Source: Ligustrum vulgare
Taxonomy: Eukaryota > Streptophyta > Magnoliopsida > Lamiales > Oleaceae
Direction of reading: 5' to 3'
Length of the DNA: 64,000 nt
Assembly (NCBI GenBank): GCA_963555705.1
Contig: OY743189.1
Span: 2,373,501 to 2,437,500, forward strand
Numbering within the stretch: position 1 is the stretch's first letter; the number at the start of each line of letters is the position of its first letter. Below, one piece after another: positions 34,917 to 46,889 of the stretch. The notes beneath the pieces are model-generated. The model made no database searches. It was not told the DNA's origin and saw nothing but the letters and a program-made list of their open reading frames with translations. The translations under genes were made by a program, and so were the position numbers.

Positions 34917-36340
34917 TGACGACGACGCTCCGCAAGTGTACGGGTCACGCAAGTAATAAAGTGGATTTTAAGTCCGAATATCGTTCCTACAGAGATTGTT
35001 TTAAATCGTATTTTAGACTACTACCTTAACCGGAACTAGAGAAGCCTAGGATTTGGAAATTTTGAATTAAAATTGAACTAGAAAGAACGAGGAAATTTGA
35101 TTTAGAGAAAATATGAGAAAAACATGCTAGAGTTGAGAATCCGCATTTATTCCATTAATTATGCATTAAATTAAACATCTAACAATAATTCATGAGGTTT
35201 TGAAAATCCATATTCCTAATATTGTCAAGACTCCCTTTCGGACAAGAATCAACACCTATTTCTATACACAATCCGACTATATTTCTATGACGAATCTAAA
35301 TGTATAGAAAAGCATTACAAGTTTTGTGAATACTATAGCAGATAACACAAAGTATAAGGGTATATTTCTATCCTCTATCGGACTTTGTGACAATTGACAC
35401 AAGTCTAATGAAATCTCAATCTTTCTAGCTTAAGAGATCACAACCTAAATTCATACAACTAGTGATCAAGTAATTGCATGATAAAAAAGTATAAATCAAT
35501 TGCTCAAACCCATGAATTATGAAATTAAATGATAATCAATACATAAAATCCGGAAATAAATGCTTCATCACAATTCTAACATTTAAGAACCTAGCCTAGA
35601 TACATAATTGAATATAAATCACAAAAGGAATGGATAGATGTCACCCTATTCATGCTCTTGATCTTCGTTCTTCAATTGTGTCTTGGCTTGGAGTGGATCC
35701 CTCCGCAATCCGACAGCGTTTTGGCCTCTCTTCAATGAATTGGGAACCCCTAATTTCGTGCCTTAGGTCTGGTATTTATAGATTTCCCCGAAAATTAGGT
35801 TAATTGAGGAGAAAACTGCTGAATTTCGCGTAAAAAGCCCAGCTGCGGCTCAGTCGGGACTACCGTGCGGCCGCACGGTTCAAAAACACGCGGTCGCATG
35901 ACTCTGCAGGTAAACTTCAGTCGCAGGATTTTTTGACCGTACGACCGCACGCCTTGTTCAACCGTGCGGCCGCACGGTTGTAATTCTGGATGCAATTTTT
36001 ATCCTTTAAATTCTGCAACTTGGTCCCTGTCTTTTAATTGCACAGCAAGTCCTCCAACTTCTGATTGTTGCAATTTAACCTCTGAACTTCTGATTTCTTC
36101 CAAATTCGATTTTTTTCTTCAAATTAGCTATTTGATTGACTGCATCAATTCTTGATTTGCTCACTTTGACACTTTTTACATCCAATTGCTCAATTTTAGC
36201 TTCAATTCCTTTGTTTTCTCGAATTTGGGATTATTTCTGAAATGTAAACAAATAACGCAAAATAAATAGAAAATATTCCAAAACAAACATATAAAATCCT
36301 ACTTTTAGGATAGAAATAAGTGTATAAAATACACTTATCA
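34917..36340 (-). repeat. 3' LTR of the non-autonomous element
   Basis: On the minus strand it starts TGATAAGTGTATTTTATACA and ends at ACGTCGTCA-type sequence (TGACGACGACG on plus at 34917). A minus-strand TATA box CTATAAATACC lies near 35780. Two copies of a GC-rich palindrome are at 35862-35879 and 35960-35979. Confidence 0.9.
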
Positions 36341-36352
36341 ACACCCCCAAAC
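36341..36352 (-). other. Polypurine tract of the non-autonomous element
   Basis: On the minus strand it reads GTTTGGGGGTGT and lies directly before the TGATAAG start of the 3' LTR. It fits the plus-strand primer position. Confidence 0.65.
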
Positions 36353-39346
36353 TAGAACTATTGTTCGTCCTCAAACAAAAAATAAAAATAAACTATAAAA
36401 ATAAAAATGCAAATTAAATAAAAAAATTATATATTTTTGCTTTTGTCAACTTATTTACCATGCACTTCAACAATCCAAGTTGACGATTCACTTTAGACAA
36501 AGAAATATGAACAACATAAAATATTTTCATTCATCCGATGCTCAACTTCATTGTGTTTGTGTGTGTGTGAATAGCCAAAATCAGATGCAAACTTATGCAA
36601 AAATAAACTTGACAATGTGTGACTTTTTATGCAAGAGTAAGCCCGAATCCCGTGTGGTCAACAATGATTTTCTTTTGATTCTCCTTACCCCCTCATGAAT
36701 GAGCACAACCTTACTGCTTTTCTCTCGTATCCCGAGGTCTTTCCTATTGATGTGGTTTCTAAACATGTATAAATCGCATTTTTCCACACAAGGCAGTTAG
36801 GACTAGACAAGTATGCACGGCAGACCAAGAATAATTAACAAAGTGTTAGGAATTTCAACCAACAAAGCTTATACCATTTTATTCTATTTTTCTTTCATAT
36901 GGACGACTTTTTCTTTTAATGTCCTTGTCTTTTACCATCTTTGTGCAATACTTTTCATACTTGCTTTCTATATGACCCCTGTAGCGAGCTTTAGGTCGGC
37001 AGCTCCCAACTCAGTTGAGCTTAGGGTACCAGGTTCAAAGAACCCCTCAGACTTAATTACCCGAGTCATAAAGGCTTAAACAGAAAAGTTAAAGATATTT
37101 TTGTGTCTTATGTGTAAGTCCACTCTCCGTACTTGCTTTCTGGTTGACCCCTGTAGCGAGCTTTAGGTCGGCAACTCCCAACTCAGTTGAGTTTAGGGTA
37201 CCAGATTCAGAGAATCCCTCAGACTTACTTGCTCGAGTCAAAAAGGCATTTGAAGAGTAGAATAAGACCTTCAGCATTTTTCTGTTTTTATGCTGGTTAT
37301 TATGGTTTATACCCGTTGATCGAAATCCCTTAACTAAAGATGTACAATTAAAAACTCCAAATCTTAAATCCATCAATGCATACTCATACTAACCTTCCCA
37401 CCCCCAAACTGTTCTTGAGCAGTTTGGTTCTACATTTCAGGTCGGGATCTAAATTACTTAAGGTTTGGGATTTTTCAATCAATTCTATATTCAAAGTGCA
37501 CAAGTTTACCCCACAAGTATCAAGCATCTCCCTACACAAGTTTTTACTTGAAATTGGCTATGTGCTCCAATTTGATTAAAGTCTTACATGGATGAATGTT
37601 TAGAAAAAATTTAGTTCGAATGTTGTCCAATTTTCTAACTAAAGCACAAAAGTCAATTCAAATCATGTCATAAGCAATAAATAAGTTAACAAAATTTTTC
37701 AAAATTTTCACTTTTTTTGATTTTTTCACATTTTTCAATATATTTGAATTTTCTACCCAAAATCGAATGAATGTGTACATGAAGCACATGAATGAGATTC
37801 CTACCCCCAAACTAGAATCATACATTGTCCTCAATGTATTCAAAACACATAAAGAAAATAAACACAGAAATAACAAAGAGGGTTAATGTACTTCCCGGGT
37901 TTGGAGAGTTGGTGTTCCCATTTTTGAAGCTTGACTTGAATGTTTGTTGAATGAAATGACCCCTTACTTCCTTTTTCATGTTTGACGTGAATTGTCCCAT
38001 GATGATATGTTCCTTGCAAATAAACATTAATGATCATTAGAAATATAATTATTACATAGGAACTAAAGAAAATCAAAACAACACACCCAAACTAGGACTT
38101 AGAAAATTTTTGAGATTTTTGAAAAGTGGTTGACCACTGATTTTCAACCCTTGACATCGCCTCGAAAAAGTGAAAATTTCCATAGACATGTCCCGGGCAT
38201 ATGAAAGTACATAACTTGGTCTATAACATATCAAAAATTCAGTAAGTTTGAAGTTCATTTGGGTCATAAAAAGATGTGACAAAGTAGGTGCAGTGAAGCT
38301 GAAAACAGGTGCACTGGTGCAGTGGTGCCTGCAATGGCCTTGCAATGAGGTACCATATAGTGCAATGATGTTCAAGTTGAGTTTCATGCTTTAAATCAGT
38401 GTAAACATGGCTTTAACGATGCACAAATGATGTTTAACATGTAGTGAGGGTGATCATCCAAAAAAATTTTCCAAAACTCAACAAAGCACTCATTGTGGCA
38501 TTTTATCGAGCACCTAGCATGCATATTAAAGAAATCAATGAAAATCATAGAGTTGGAGACTTGAATTAAGCCAAAAGTTCTCACATAATAAGCACAATTC
38601 AATACACCCATCAACTATCCTAAACCCATCCCCATTTATCTACAATTCACCAATCACATAAAAATATGAAGAACATCAAATTATGCAAGATTTTGTGTAA
38701 ATGTGTGGAAAAGCTCATACCTTTTAATGTTTTGAATGCAATGTAAGGCATGACTTTGAGTTAAAATGATGTGCAAGTGATGGGGACTAATTGGGGACTC
38801 AATGTGGGATGATTTGGGAGAGGTAAAACGGGTTTGAAAGTGGTTAAAATGGGAGAATTCAACATATAAATGAATCTGCCGAAACTGTCCAGAATTGAAC
38901 CGTGCGACCGCACGGTATAAAAGGTAGTGTCCTAAAAATTTTTCATTTTTCGATTTTGGACTCCGTTTTCGATCCCTAAACACATCCAAATGCATGCAAC
39001 CAACTTCTAAACTATATGTACATGTCCTAAGCTAGATTCTTAAGTGGAAGATTGTAATGAAAAAGGACAAAACAAATAATAATGCAATACAAACTAAAAG
39101 TGCAAAAACGTGTAAAATAGAATACTAAAATTATTTAAAGCACATAACAACTCAATGCATGCATTCTAAATATACTAGTGCTCCTAAAATGCACTGTCAA
39201 GCAACTAAACAACAATTAAGCAATAAAATAACTCAAAAGCAACAAACAAAATAACTAAAGAAAATGGGTTTGAAAAATTGGGTTGCCTCCCAACAAGCGC
39301 TTAATTTATAGTCTAGAGCTAGATTTTTGCAAATTGCGTTGGTCGT
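36353..39346. other. Internal non-coding region of the LARD-like element
   Basis: About 3 kb without convincing coding text on either strand. It includes a two-copy repeat at 36959-37250 and an AACCGTGCGACCGCACGGT near-palindrome at 38898-38916, like those in the LTRs. A GGTTGCCTCCCAACAAGCGC motif at 39283-39302 is common near the end of plant gypsy internal regions. Confidence 0.6.
36959..37250. repeat. Two-copy tandem repeat of about 115 bp (period about 171)
   Basis: Two segments, 36959-37075 and 37130-37247, share TGTAGCGAGCTTTAGGTCGG, CTCCCAACTCAGTTGAG, TAGGGTACCAG and CCTCAGACTTA, with few differences. Confidence 0.85.
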
Positions 39347-40042
39347 TCAAGGAACTTTAAACAAGGCTTTTGATGACCTTCTTCCCTTGTGTCGGTTGAA
39401 CTTGTACCAATTTTCATTCCTACTCCAAAAGCTCACCTTGCCTATGTCATGTATCTTGATGTCACAAATTGATTCAAACTTCAATACATAAACTTCAATC
39501 ATCTCGTCTGTGCCAATGACGAAATCAATTATTGCGTAGTCAATGGAGTTGGAGGATTGCATGGTACAGTCTGCATCTTTCAATGTCTCTGTTTTTGTTT
39601 CCCTTATTGTGATCAACTCCTCTATTTCCATATGATTTTCTTCTTTGATAGAGTTTTCATTGAGCTTGATGTCCAGATCCTGAATTGTTGACAATGAGAC
39701 AGTGGCATCTTCATGACAATTATTTTCCTCTTGGTCTGTTTGTTGAAAGCCCGGTAGAGGTGATTCCCTTAATTGATGTTCATTTACGCTTGGCAAAAGA
39801 AATACCTCACATGGCAAATCAAGCACATCAAATTTAGTTGAGAGTGAGACAAATAATGAAGCAGGTAATGTATCCAGGATAGCTTCATTAACTTCATATT
39901 TGGCTTTTAAATCTCGTAGTCGCTCTCCTATGATAAAATCTGCTACTAGCATATCATCCTCTTCAACTCCTTGAGCTATCAATAGTTGTTCCCTTATGAG
40001 AAAATCAAGTACAGACATTGCGTTGAAGTCAACCACAGCCAT
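39347..40042 (-). CDS. 231-codon ORF of unknown family in gag position
   Basis: This ORF starts ATG at 40042, about 160 bases past the primer binding site, where gag would begin in an autonomous element. The protein is acidic and Leu/Ile/Glu-rich (MAVVDFNAMSVLDFLIREQL at the start). It has two similar D-F-I-x-G-E/T segments (VADFIIGERL, IIDFVIGTDE) and a basic C-terminus (FNRHKGRRSSKALF). I see no zinc knuckle, protease motif, transmembrane segment or known domain. An open frame of 231 codons in an AT-rich setting, inside a young element, suggests real coding, past or present. It may be a remnant of gag or a captured gene. I do not recognise it. Confidence 0.5.
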   Translation of the reverse strand: MAVVDFNAMSVLDFLIREQLLIAQGVEEDDMLVADFIIGERLRDLKAKYEVNEAILDTLPASLFVSLSTKFDVLDLPCEVFLLPSVNEHQLRESPLPGFQQTDQEENNCHEDATVSLSTIQDLDIKLNENSIKEENHMEIEELITIRETKTETLKDADCTMQSSNSIDYAIIDFVIGTDEMIEVYVLKFESICDIKIHDIGKVSFWSRNENWYKFNRHKGRRSSKALFKVP

Positions 40043-40199
40043 CTCGAATGTTGAGTATCAAGACCTAAGAATAAAACATGGCAAATAGTGAACGAACTAA
40101 AAAGAAACTAAAAATAACAGAAATAAACTAAAAATAAAAATAAAGCGGTAAAAAGTCCGAATTAGTGAAAGTAATCTAAGAATAAATTTAAACTACAAT

Positions 40200-40216
40200 C
40201 CCCGGCAACGGCGCCA
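40200..40216 (-). other. tRNA primer binding site of the LARD-like element
   Basis: On the minus strand it reads TGGCGCCGTTGCCGGGG, complementary to the 3' end of plant tRNA-Asp as used by many gypsy elements. It lies six bases past the LTR edge. Confidence 0.75.
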
Positions 40217-40222
40217 AAAACT

Positions 40223-41645
40223 TTACGACGACGCTCCGCAAGTGTACGGGTCACGCAAGTAATAAAGTGAATTTTAAGTCCGAATATCGTTCCTACAGAG
40301 ATTGTTTTAAATCGTATTTTAGACTACTACCTTAACCGGAACTAGAGAAGCCTAGGATTTGGAAATTTTGAATTAAAATTGAGCTAGAAAGAACGAGGAA
40401 ATTTGATTTACAGAAAATATGAGAAAAACATGCTAGAGTTGAGAATCCACATTTATTCCATTAATTATGCATTAAATTAAACATCTAACAATAATTCATG
40501 AGGTTTTGAAAATCCATATTCCTAATATTGTCAAGGCTCCCTTTCGGACAAGAATCAACACCTATTTCTATACACAATCCGACTATATTTCTATGACGAA
40601 TCTAAATGTATAGAAAAGCATTACAAGTTTTGTGAATACTATAGCAGATAACACAAAGCATAAGGGTATATTTCTATCCCCTATCGGACTTTGTGACAAT
40701 TGACACAAGTCTAATGAAATATCAATCTTTCGAACTTAAGAGATCACAACCTAAATTCATACAACTAGTGATCAAGTAATTGCATGATAAAAAAGTATAA
40801 ATCAATTGCTCAAACCCATGAATTAAGAAATTAAATGATAATCAATACATAAAATCCGGAAATAAATGCTTCATCACAATTCTAACATTTAAGAACCTAG
40901 CCTAGAAACATAATTGAATATAAATCACAAAAGGAATGGATAGATGTCACCCTATTCATGCCCTTGATCTTCGTTCTTCAATTGTATCTTGGCTTGGAGT
41001 GGATCCCTCCGCAATCCGACAGCGTTTTGGCCTCTCTTCAATGAATTGGGAACCCCTAATTTCGTGCCTTAGGTCTGGTATTTATAGATTTCCCCGAAAA
41101 TTAGGTTAATTAAGGAGAAAACTGCTGAATTTCGCGTAAAAAGCCCAGCTGCGGCCCAGTCGGGACTACCGTGCGGCCGCACGGTTCAAAAACACGCGAT
41201 CGCATGACTCTGCAGGTAAACTTCAGTCGCCGAATTTTTTGACCGTGCGACCGCACGCCTTGTTCAACCGTGCGGCCGCACGGTTGTAATTCCGGCTACA
41301 ATTTTTATCTTTTAAATTCTGCAACTTGGTCCCTGTCTTTTAATTGCACAGCAAGTCCTCCAACTTCTGATTGTTGCAATTTAATCCCTGAACTTCTGAT
41401 TTCTTCCAAATTCGATTTTTTCTTCAAATTAGCTATTTGATTGACTGCATCAATTCTTGATTTGCTCACTTTGACACTTTTTACATCCAATTGCTCAATT
41501 TTATCTTCAATTCCTTTGTTTTCTCGAATTTGGGATTATTTCTGAAATTTAAACAAATAACGCAAAATAAATAGCAAATATTCCAAAACAAACATATAAA
41601 ATCCTACTTTTAGGATAGAAATAAGTGTATAAAATACACTTATCA
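40223..41645 (-). repeat. 5' LTR of the non-autonomous element
   Basis: Nearly identical to 34917-36340. The terminal CA (TG on plus) is TT here, so this edge carries a mutation. The minus-strand TATA box lies near 41085-41095. GC-rich palindromes are at 41168-41185 and 41266-41285. Confidence 0.9.
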
Positions 41646-41650
41646 ACAAC

Positions 41651-42339
41651 GTCAAAAAGTAATATGTTATTGTTGAATTACGAAAATATTAAAATCGTCA
41701 AAACGCTATTTTTTTCCTTACAAGGTAAAAACAAATAAATTAAATAGATTTATATGTTTAAGAAGTACTTACTTGTTCAATAAGAAAAAAGACAAATTAA
41801 AATATGAAATTAGTTGAAAAAAAAAATATAAAGGCTCAAAATATACTTGACTAACTCAAACTCCATGGCCAAGCTATTGAGTGTCGTATGTGTATTTGAC
41901 CAGTTTAACCATACAAATAAAACTCTATTCGATAACACTATAGAAATTATAATTAATTAATTTATATTTTTAAGGTAAAATGTGCGGTCAAAAATTGAAA
42001 GATAAAATATATATTACTAAAAAGTGGTGTAAAAAATTGCATTGTGTATAAACTGGTTTATAAATTGTAATGATTGCAGTAAAGAACATAGATTAAGTCA
42101 TTCAGTACGATCAACTGTATCACTACTTAATAAAATAAAAATAAGAGGAAATTGCATTGCATGACACAATTTGCTTTTGTATGAACAAAAACGACACTTC
42201 TTTATGATTTTGACAAATCTAACAATTTTTCACATTTTTGCTCATCACATAAATTTTTATAGCACATATGTCCCACTTACAAAGATTTGACATGTGTAGA
42301 AAGAAAGTACAAAAAGTATAAAAAATATATCATAATTCT
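41651..42339. other. AT-rich intergenic DNA
   Basis: No gene. A segment at about 41950-42075 resembles 46745-46870 (shared GGTAAAATGT, AAAAAGTG and AACTGGTTTATAAA-like phrases), so it is another old dispersed repeat. Confidence 0.4.
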
Positions 42340-42539
42340 CTTTCAACAGCCGTCTACATTTTCATGGGAAAATGTGAAAAAAATGTGAAAAGGTCTTTTG
42401 GAATTCTCAGGTTTCTCAAAAGTCCATGTATCTTCTTCTTCAAAAAAGAAACCTCTTCCTCCCAAAAATCTCCCCCGATCATCATACATTCCGGGGACAG
42501 TGAAGGGCTCCTTGAAGGTTAGCATCTAAAAACCCGCAC

Positions 42540-43525
42540 ATTCATCCCCCGACTCAGACTCTAAGTATATCTTTACCGGTCGCTCTCCTCCCCCGCAGTC
42601 CTCACCAATTTTTGTTACCGTCGGAGTCAATCGTCGACACCGAACACCACCACCCTCCGTCGACGGTAAGCCCTTATTTCTTTCCCTTAAATCATTGCTT
42701 TATTTTTGAAGAAGTTGTGTTGTATGTTGGTTGAAAATTTGTTATTTTCATGTCTAGATTTACATTGTCTCATTATTTTTCCATGATTGAACTATTTTTT
42801 TAGGCTCGAATCTGTAGAGAGATTTACTTTTTTGAGGAGGGTGTTGATTGTAAATACTATATGATTTCTTATATAACGATGGTGACGACTCTTTTGACAA
42901 TACATTTTTGGTCTCTGCATATTGGGTTCGATGGTTTCCAATAAACTCACATTTCACAAATTTCAGAAGCATTTTAAATTGGGCAAGCCATGAACATTGT
43001 TCTCCAATTGAAATGATTTAGTTCTATGATTACTTATCTATATTTCATTGTAATATTTGAAAGAAAAAAATTGATTCCTGCCAGTTTTTTCCTAAAATCA
43101 CCATGAACCATGCTCTTTTATGTTGACGATTTCCTTACCTGCAATGAAGCATCTATCAAGAAAATTCTATCGTTCTCGACATATGACCTCTGTTATTCTC
43201 GACGGATGCTCTTTTTGTGTACTATCATCATCCTGAGGTGTTTTTTTTTAAAAAAAAAAATTTGTGCAAATGAGTTTCCCATTAGTACTATCAGAAGATG
43301 AAAGAATTCACGTCCACATATCCCAGAGGAGCCAGCTGAAGTACATAAGCTCGTATTTGATAAATTGGACAGTTCCAAAAAAGAAGAATTTAAGAATTCT
43401 TGTTTTGGGTACTTGATTGAACTTGCTGAGCTGCAGTTTTCAGCCCAATTGATGCAGTAACTGCTCGCCATTCACGAGGTCCGGAAGGATGAGGTCCAAG
43501 AAATGAAGTTGTCAGTTTACTTGTT
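42540..43525 (+). pseudogene. DUF1985-like gene remnant of a third MULE
   Basis: A possible first exon ends at a GT donor (CGACG/GTAAGCCC, about 42666) and an intron-like stretch follows. At 43310-43520 the plus strand reads IPEEPAEVHKLVFDKLDSSK, then CFGYLIELAELQFSAQLM, a stop, LLAIHEVRKDEVQEM. The phrase F-K-x-S-C-F-G-x-L followed by FSAQLM is the N-terminal part of DUF1985 proteins. The rest of the protein is missing. It faces the MULE transposase remnant at 43.95-44.26 kb. Confidence 0.45.
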
Positions 43526-43949
43526 TAGGATAATGTAATTTGGTATGGTTTGAACTTTGAATACAAAATTGATTGTAGTGTTTGAATGTGTACTTTTATG
43601 TTAGACAATAAAATAGTTGTTTCCAAGTAATTAGGCTTGAAGTAATCTTTCATCTTGTTATGTTCATGTCCTACCGTAGAATCCTTTTATATTTTCGTGT
43701 GGACACTGTCATTCCAATTTCTTGAGAGTTGACAATGTAACATGCACAGCTTTTAAAACTGTCAGTAATTACAAAATTTATCTATTGGAATCGACAGTCT
43801 GTTACGACAGATACATGAAATCTACAATTTCCCAACTTCATGAATGAATTGGTTGTTTTAACTTACATAAGCTAGTTTCTACCGACATACCTACAAATGT
43901 TGATATCAAAAAGGGCTTGACAAAATACAAAACACGAATCAAACAAATT

Positions 43950-44262
43950 AAGCATGAATCAAACACGATTGTGCCCAATCGTCCACATCTTGAGCATTTC
44001 CTCACTTTGATGCTTGTCTTGAAGCGTGAGAGCTTACATTGGTAAACCACGTGCGTGTCCCAACATTGCGTTCGAACTTTCTACATTGTTGTTCATCATA
44101 ATGTTGTATCGATTCTCGGTGAAATGTGCTCGAAACCACCGTGATATCGCTAGGCACTACAATAGACGTAGTCTTGTTCCCACGCCACTTCCATTCATCA
44201 TCTACGTTCAAAAACTCTCCACCATACGAGACGATGAATCGCAAATTATCACTCATTCCTGA
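43950..44262 (-). pseudogene. Internally deleted MULE transposase remnant
   Basis: The minus strand first reads RFIVSYGGEFLNVDDEWKW and SIVVPSDIT, like the start of MULE transposases. It then jumps to late-core text in another frame (RYNIMMNNNVESSNAMLGHA) and a knuckle start KVRKCSRCGRLG. The DNA-binding and DDE parts between these are gone. Fewer than 110 codons remain. The family call rests on short motifs. Confidence 0.5.
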
Positions 44263-44339
44263 AACAACAGTATATGTACGTCAAAAATTGATGCATTTCA
44301 CAAATTCGAATTGAAAATAAAATTAGACAGCCTCACATT

Positions 44340-45177
44340 CAGTTGTTCATGTTATCGATCTTCAACTGGGATTCCCGACAGTTCAAATGTCGGGTTCGAC
44401 ATTTTAAAACTGTCGGATTCGACAGATGAACCGTCGAAAATGACGGTCTGTACTGTGCATCTGTAATTCAAAAGTTAGGGTTCTTGCTGTAAAATTTCAG
44501 CATAAATTAATGTTTTTCATCAATACTCAACTACCACAATACTTAAACACATGAACAAAATCACAACAAAGAAATATCTTTATGCATTTATGAGGACGCT
44601 TATTGTGTCACGCAAATCCAAATCTATGGGTCTAAAGATCTAAAAAAATGGAATCATGAATCATTAACAAAACATCAACACATGTAATGCCCATATTCAT
44701 ATGTTAAAAAAATGGTCACCTTTCAAATTGTCCATATTTAATGTCCATATTCACATGTTACAAAAATGCTTACCTTTTAAAATGGAATTTCAAACTTCAA
44801 ATTGTATCTTCTTCAAATGTTAATGGAGATAGAGTGAAACGTTTTTTGGGCGCAAGAGAGATAGCATTCCAATGAAATGGAAGAAAAAAAATGAAATTTA
44901 CGTTTTTTTTCAATTAATTTAAAAAAAAAAAATTTGCTCAATCTTTTATCCATTTGCTAATTTCTTTGTCCATTGGATAGTTGTGGAATTTTATGTACAT
45001 CACATCAATCATATGTTAAGTCAATTTGCATGATTCAAATTCTTTCTTGTAGTGGTATGATGTCATATTAGACTTTTCATCAGTAAAGTTAGTTATTTTT
45101 GAGCACATTTTGAAAATTTGTCCCTTTTTTTTGCATTATGCATTTTCTTGTCATCCATGCAAATGTTCCTAAAAATA
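44340..45177. other. Intergenic DNA with GACAGT/ACTGTC repeats
   Basis: A run of GACAG, TGTCG and ACTGTC motifs at 44375-44455 has weaker counterparts at 43705-43815, on the other side of the MULE remnant. They may be subterminal sequences of that element. Nothing coding was seen. Confidence 0.35.
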
Positions 45178-45198
45178 AATAACTTTCACTTAAAATGT

Positions 45199-45200
<2 letters not shown>

Positions 45201-45260
<60 letters not shown>
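45201..45260. repeat. GA microsatellite
   Basis: An uninterrupted GA run of 60 bases, in the same position relative to the dispersed repeat as the GA-rich target of the hAT-like MITE near 32268. Confidence 0.95.
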
Positions 45261-45261
<1 letters not shown>

Positions 45262-45429
45262 TACTCCATTATGCTCTTTATATTTAAAGATCATATTTTA
45301 CATAATAGAGAGCGTTTTTAAATTTAATCACACTTGCCTCTTCAACTCGCGGGACGACTTTTTTTCATCCCATTAAGGTCAGACCCTATCGGGTTCGGGA
45401 CAGGATCAATTTTTTTTTTTTTTTTTTTT

Positions 45430-46630
45430 GCTATGGCAAGCATGATCTATAATTCTTATTAGGAATTTGTTAGAGCATCTTCAACGATGGTGTACAGTAG
45501 AACTATTTTGTGATTAGCATTCTCAAGTTGGTCGAAATTGTCTCTAATTGGGAGATGTAAGTGCGATGTAAATTATATTTTCGACCAAAAATGTTGTAAT
45601 AATAATAATAATAATAATAATATTAATAAAATTAATTGTTGTTTTAAATCTTCATATGGAACCAATTGAACCAAAACACAGCTATCAATTCATAAGTTTT
45701 TGACATGAGACATACAATTTAAATTTATTATTATATTAATTTACACTATAATTCGAAATTTTTATAATAATTTGCACATTTTTTTATTTTTTAATGATTT
45801 GTTTCTTAACAAAATTTCGAATTTTTAGGTCGATTTTGTTGGTAATATTTATATATATACTCAAAAAAAAATATTAGTATGATCCTGCTGATGGAGATTA
45901 AAATCAGATTTTTAGCAAAATTTAATTAAAAAAATAATAAGATGTGTGGTTGAAAATGTGTGATTACCAATAATTTTGTAGTTGAGATTGATAGTGAACA
46001 TTAACTTTAATTAAAATCTAAATTTTAATATTATCAAAGAGGTCTATGATAATATAAAAATTTATGAGCTAAAAAAAATGATGCAAAAATTAATTTAAAT
46101 ATTATAATTTTCATCTATTCATTGGAGCAAAATTCTGATTTGAAACTACTTAGATGTAAATGAGGAAGAAAAAATGATTTCTTAAATGCTAATTTTTACA
46201 TATATTTGCACCACCATCGAAAATGATCTTAACTATGCACACTGAATTACACCCAATATATTTGGATGATGAAATGACTGTTTTGCCCTCACTTATGAGT
46301 CTATACTGTAACTTAGCGTGTACATTAAGAATGTGTTTGACAAACATGTTTTTAAACATATTTTTTTCTACACAATTCTCCAAATCACTTTTTAACTACA
46401 CACATTTTCTCTCTTCAATTGTCAACTACACATTTTACCTAAAAAATACAAAAAAACATATTTTTAAACAAAAAACTTTTAACAAACAGAGTTTAACATT
46501 TTTCCTTATCCTTATTATTATTATATAGGTTGAAATCAAGCTTTTTGAGAGCCATTATCTTGGAGATTTATAAAATATGTAAATCACATGATGTACCTTA
46601 GTGAAATATGATTGAAAACTTGCTATTTAA
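45430..46630 (+). repeat. Dispersed direct repeat, copy B
   Basis: Counterpart of 32720-33425, with extra internal sequence (AAT runs near 45600, and 45640-45990). See copy A for shared phrases. Non-coding. Confidence 0.65.
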
Positions 46631-46889
46631 TTGCGCGTACAGGGAGCCTCATTTATATCAAATGTAAAATTCGAACTTTCATCCTGCAGTTGTCAGCTCA
46701 ATTATAAATAACATAATTTTTCATATTAACATTGTGTGATTTATAAATTGTTTTATTTATATTTTTGAGGTAAAATGTAGCGTTGAAAATTAGAAAGAGA
46801 AAATATGTGTGATTAAAAAGTGATTTGAAAAATTATGTACTTTGTAAGTTGATTTATAAACCAGTTTCCGTAGTTTACCGAATGGATAC

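Larger units (their letters stand above)
34912..41650 (-). mobile_element. Non-autonomous LTR retrotransposon (LARD-like), TSD ACAAC
   Basis: LTRs of 1.42 kb at 34917-36340 and 40223-41645 enclose 3.9 kb. ACAAC flanks both sides (34912-34916, 41646-41650). Orientation is minus: a primer site TGGCGCCGTTGCCGGGG (40216-40200, tRNA-Asp type) lies six bases inside the right LTR, and a G-rich tract GTTTGGGGGTGT (36352-36341) adjoins the left LTR. No gag, protease, RT or integrase is present. One 231-codon ORF of unknown kind sits just after the primer site. The two LTRs differ at roughly 30 positions that I counted by eye (about 2%), so the insertion is young. Confidence 0.9.
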
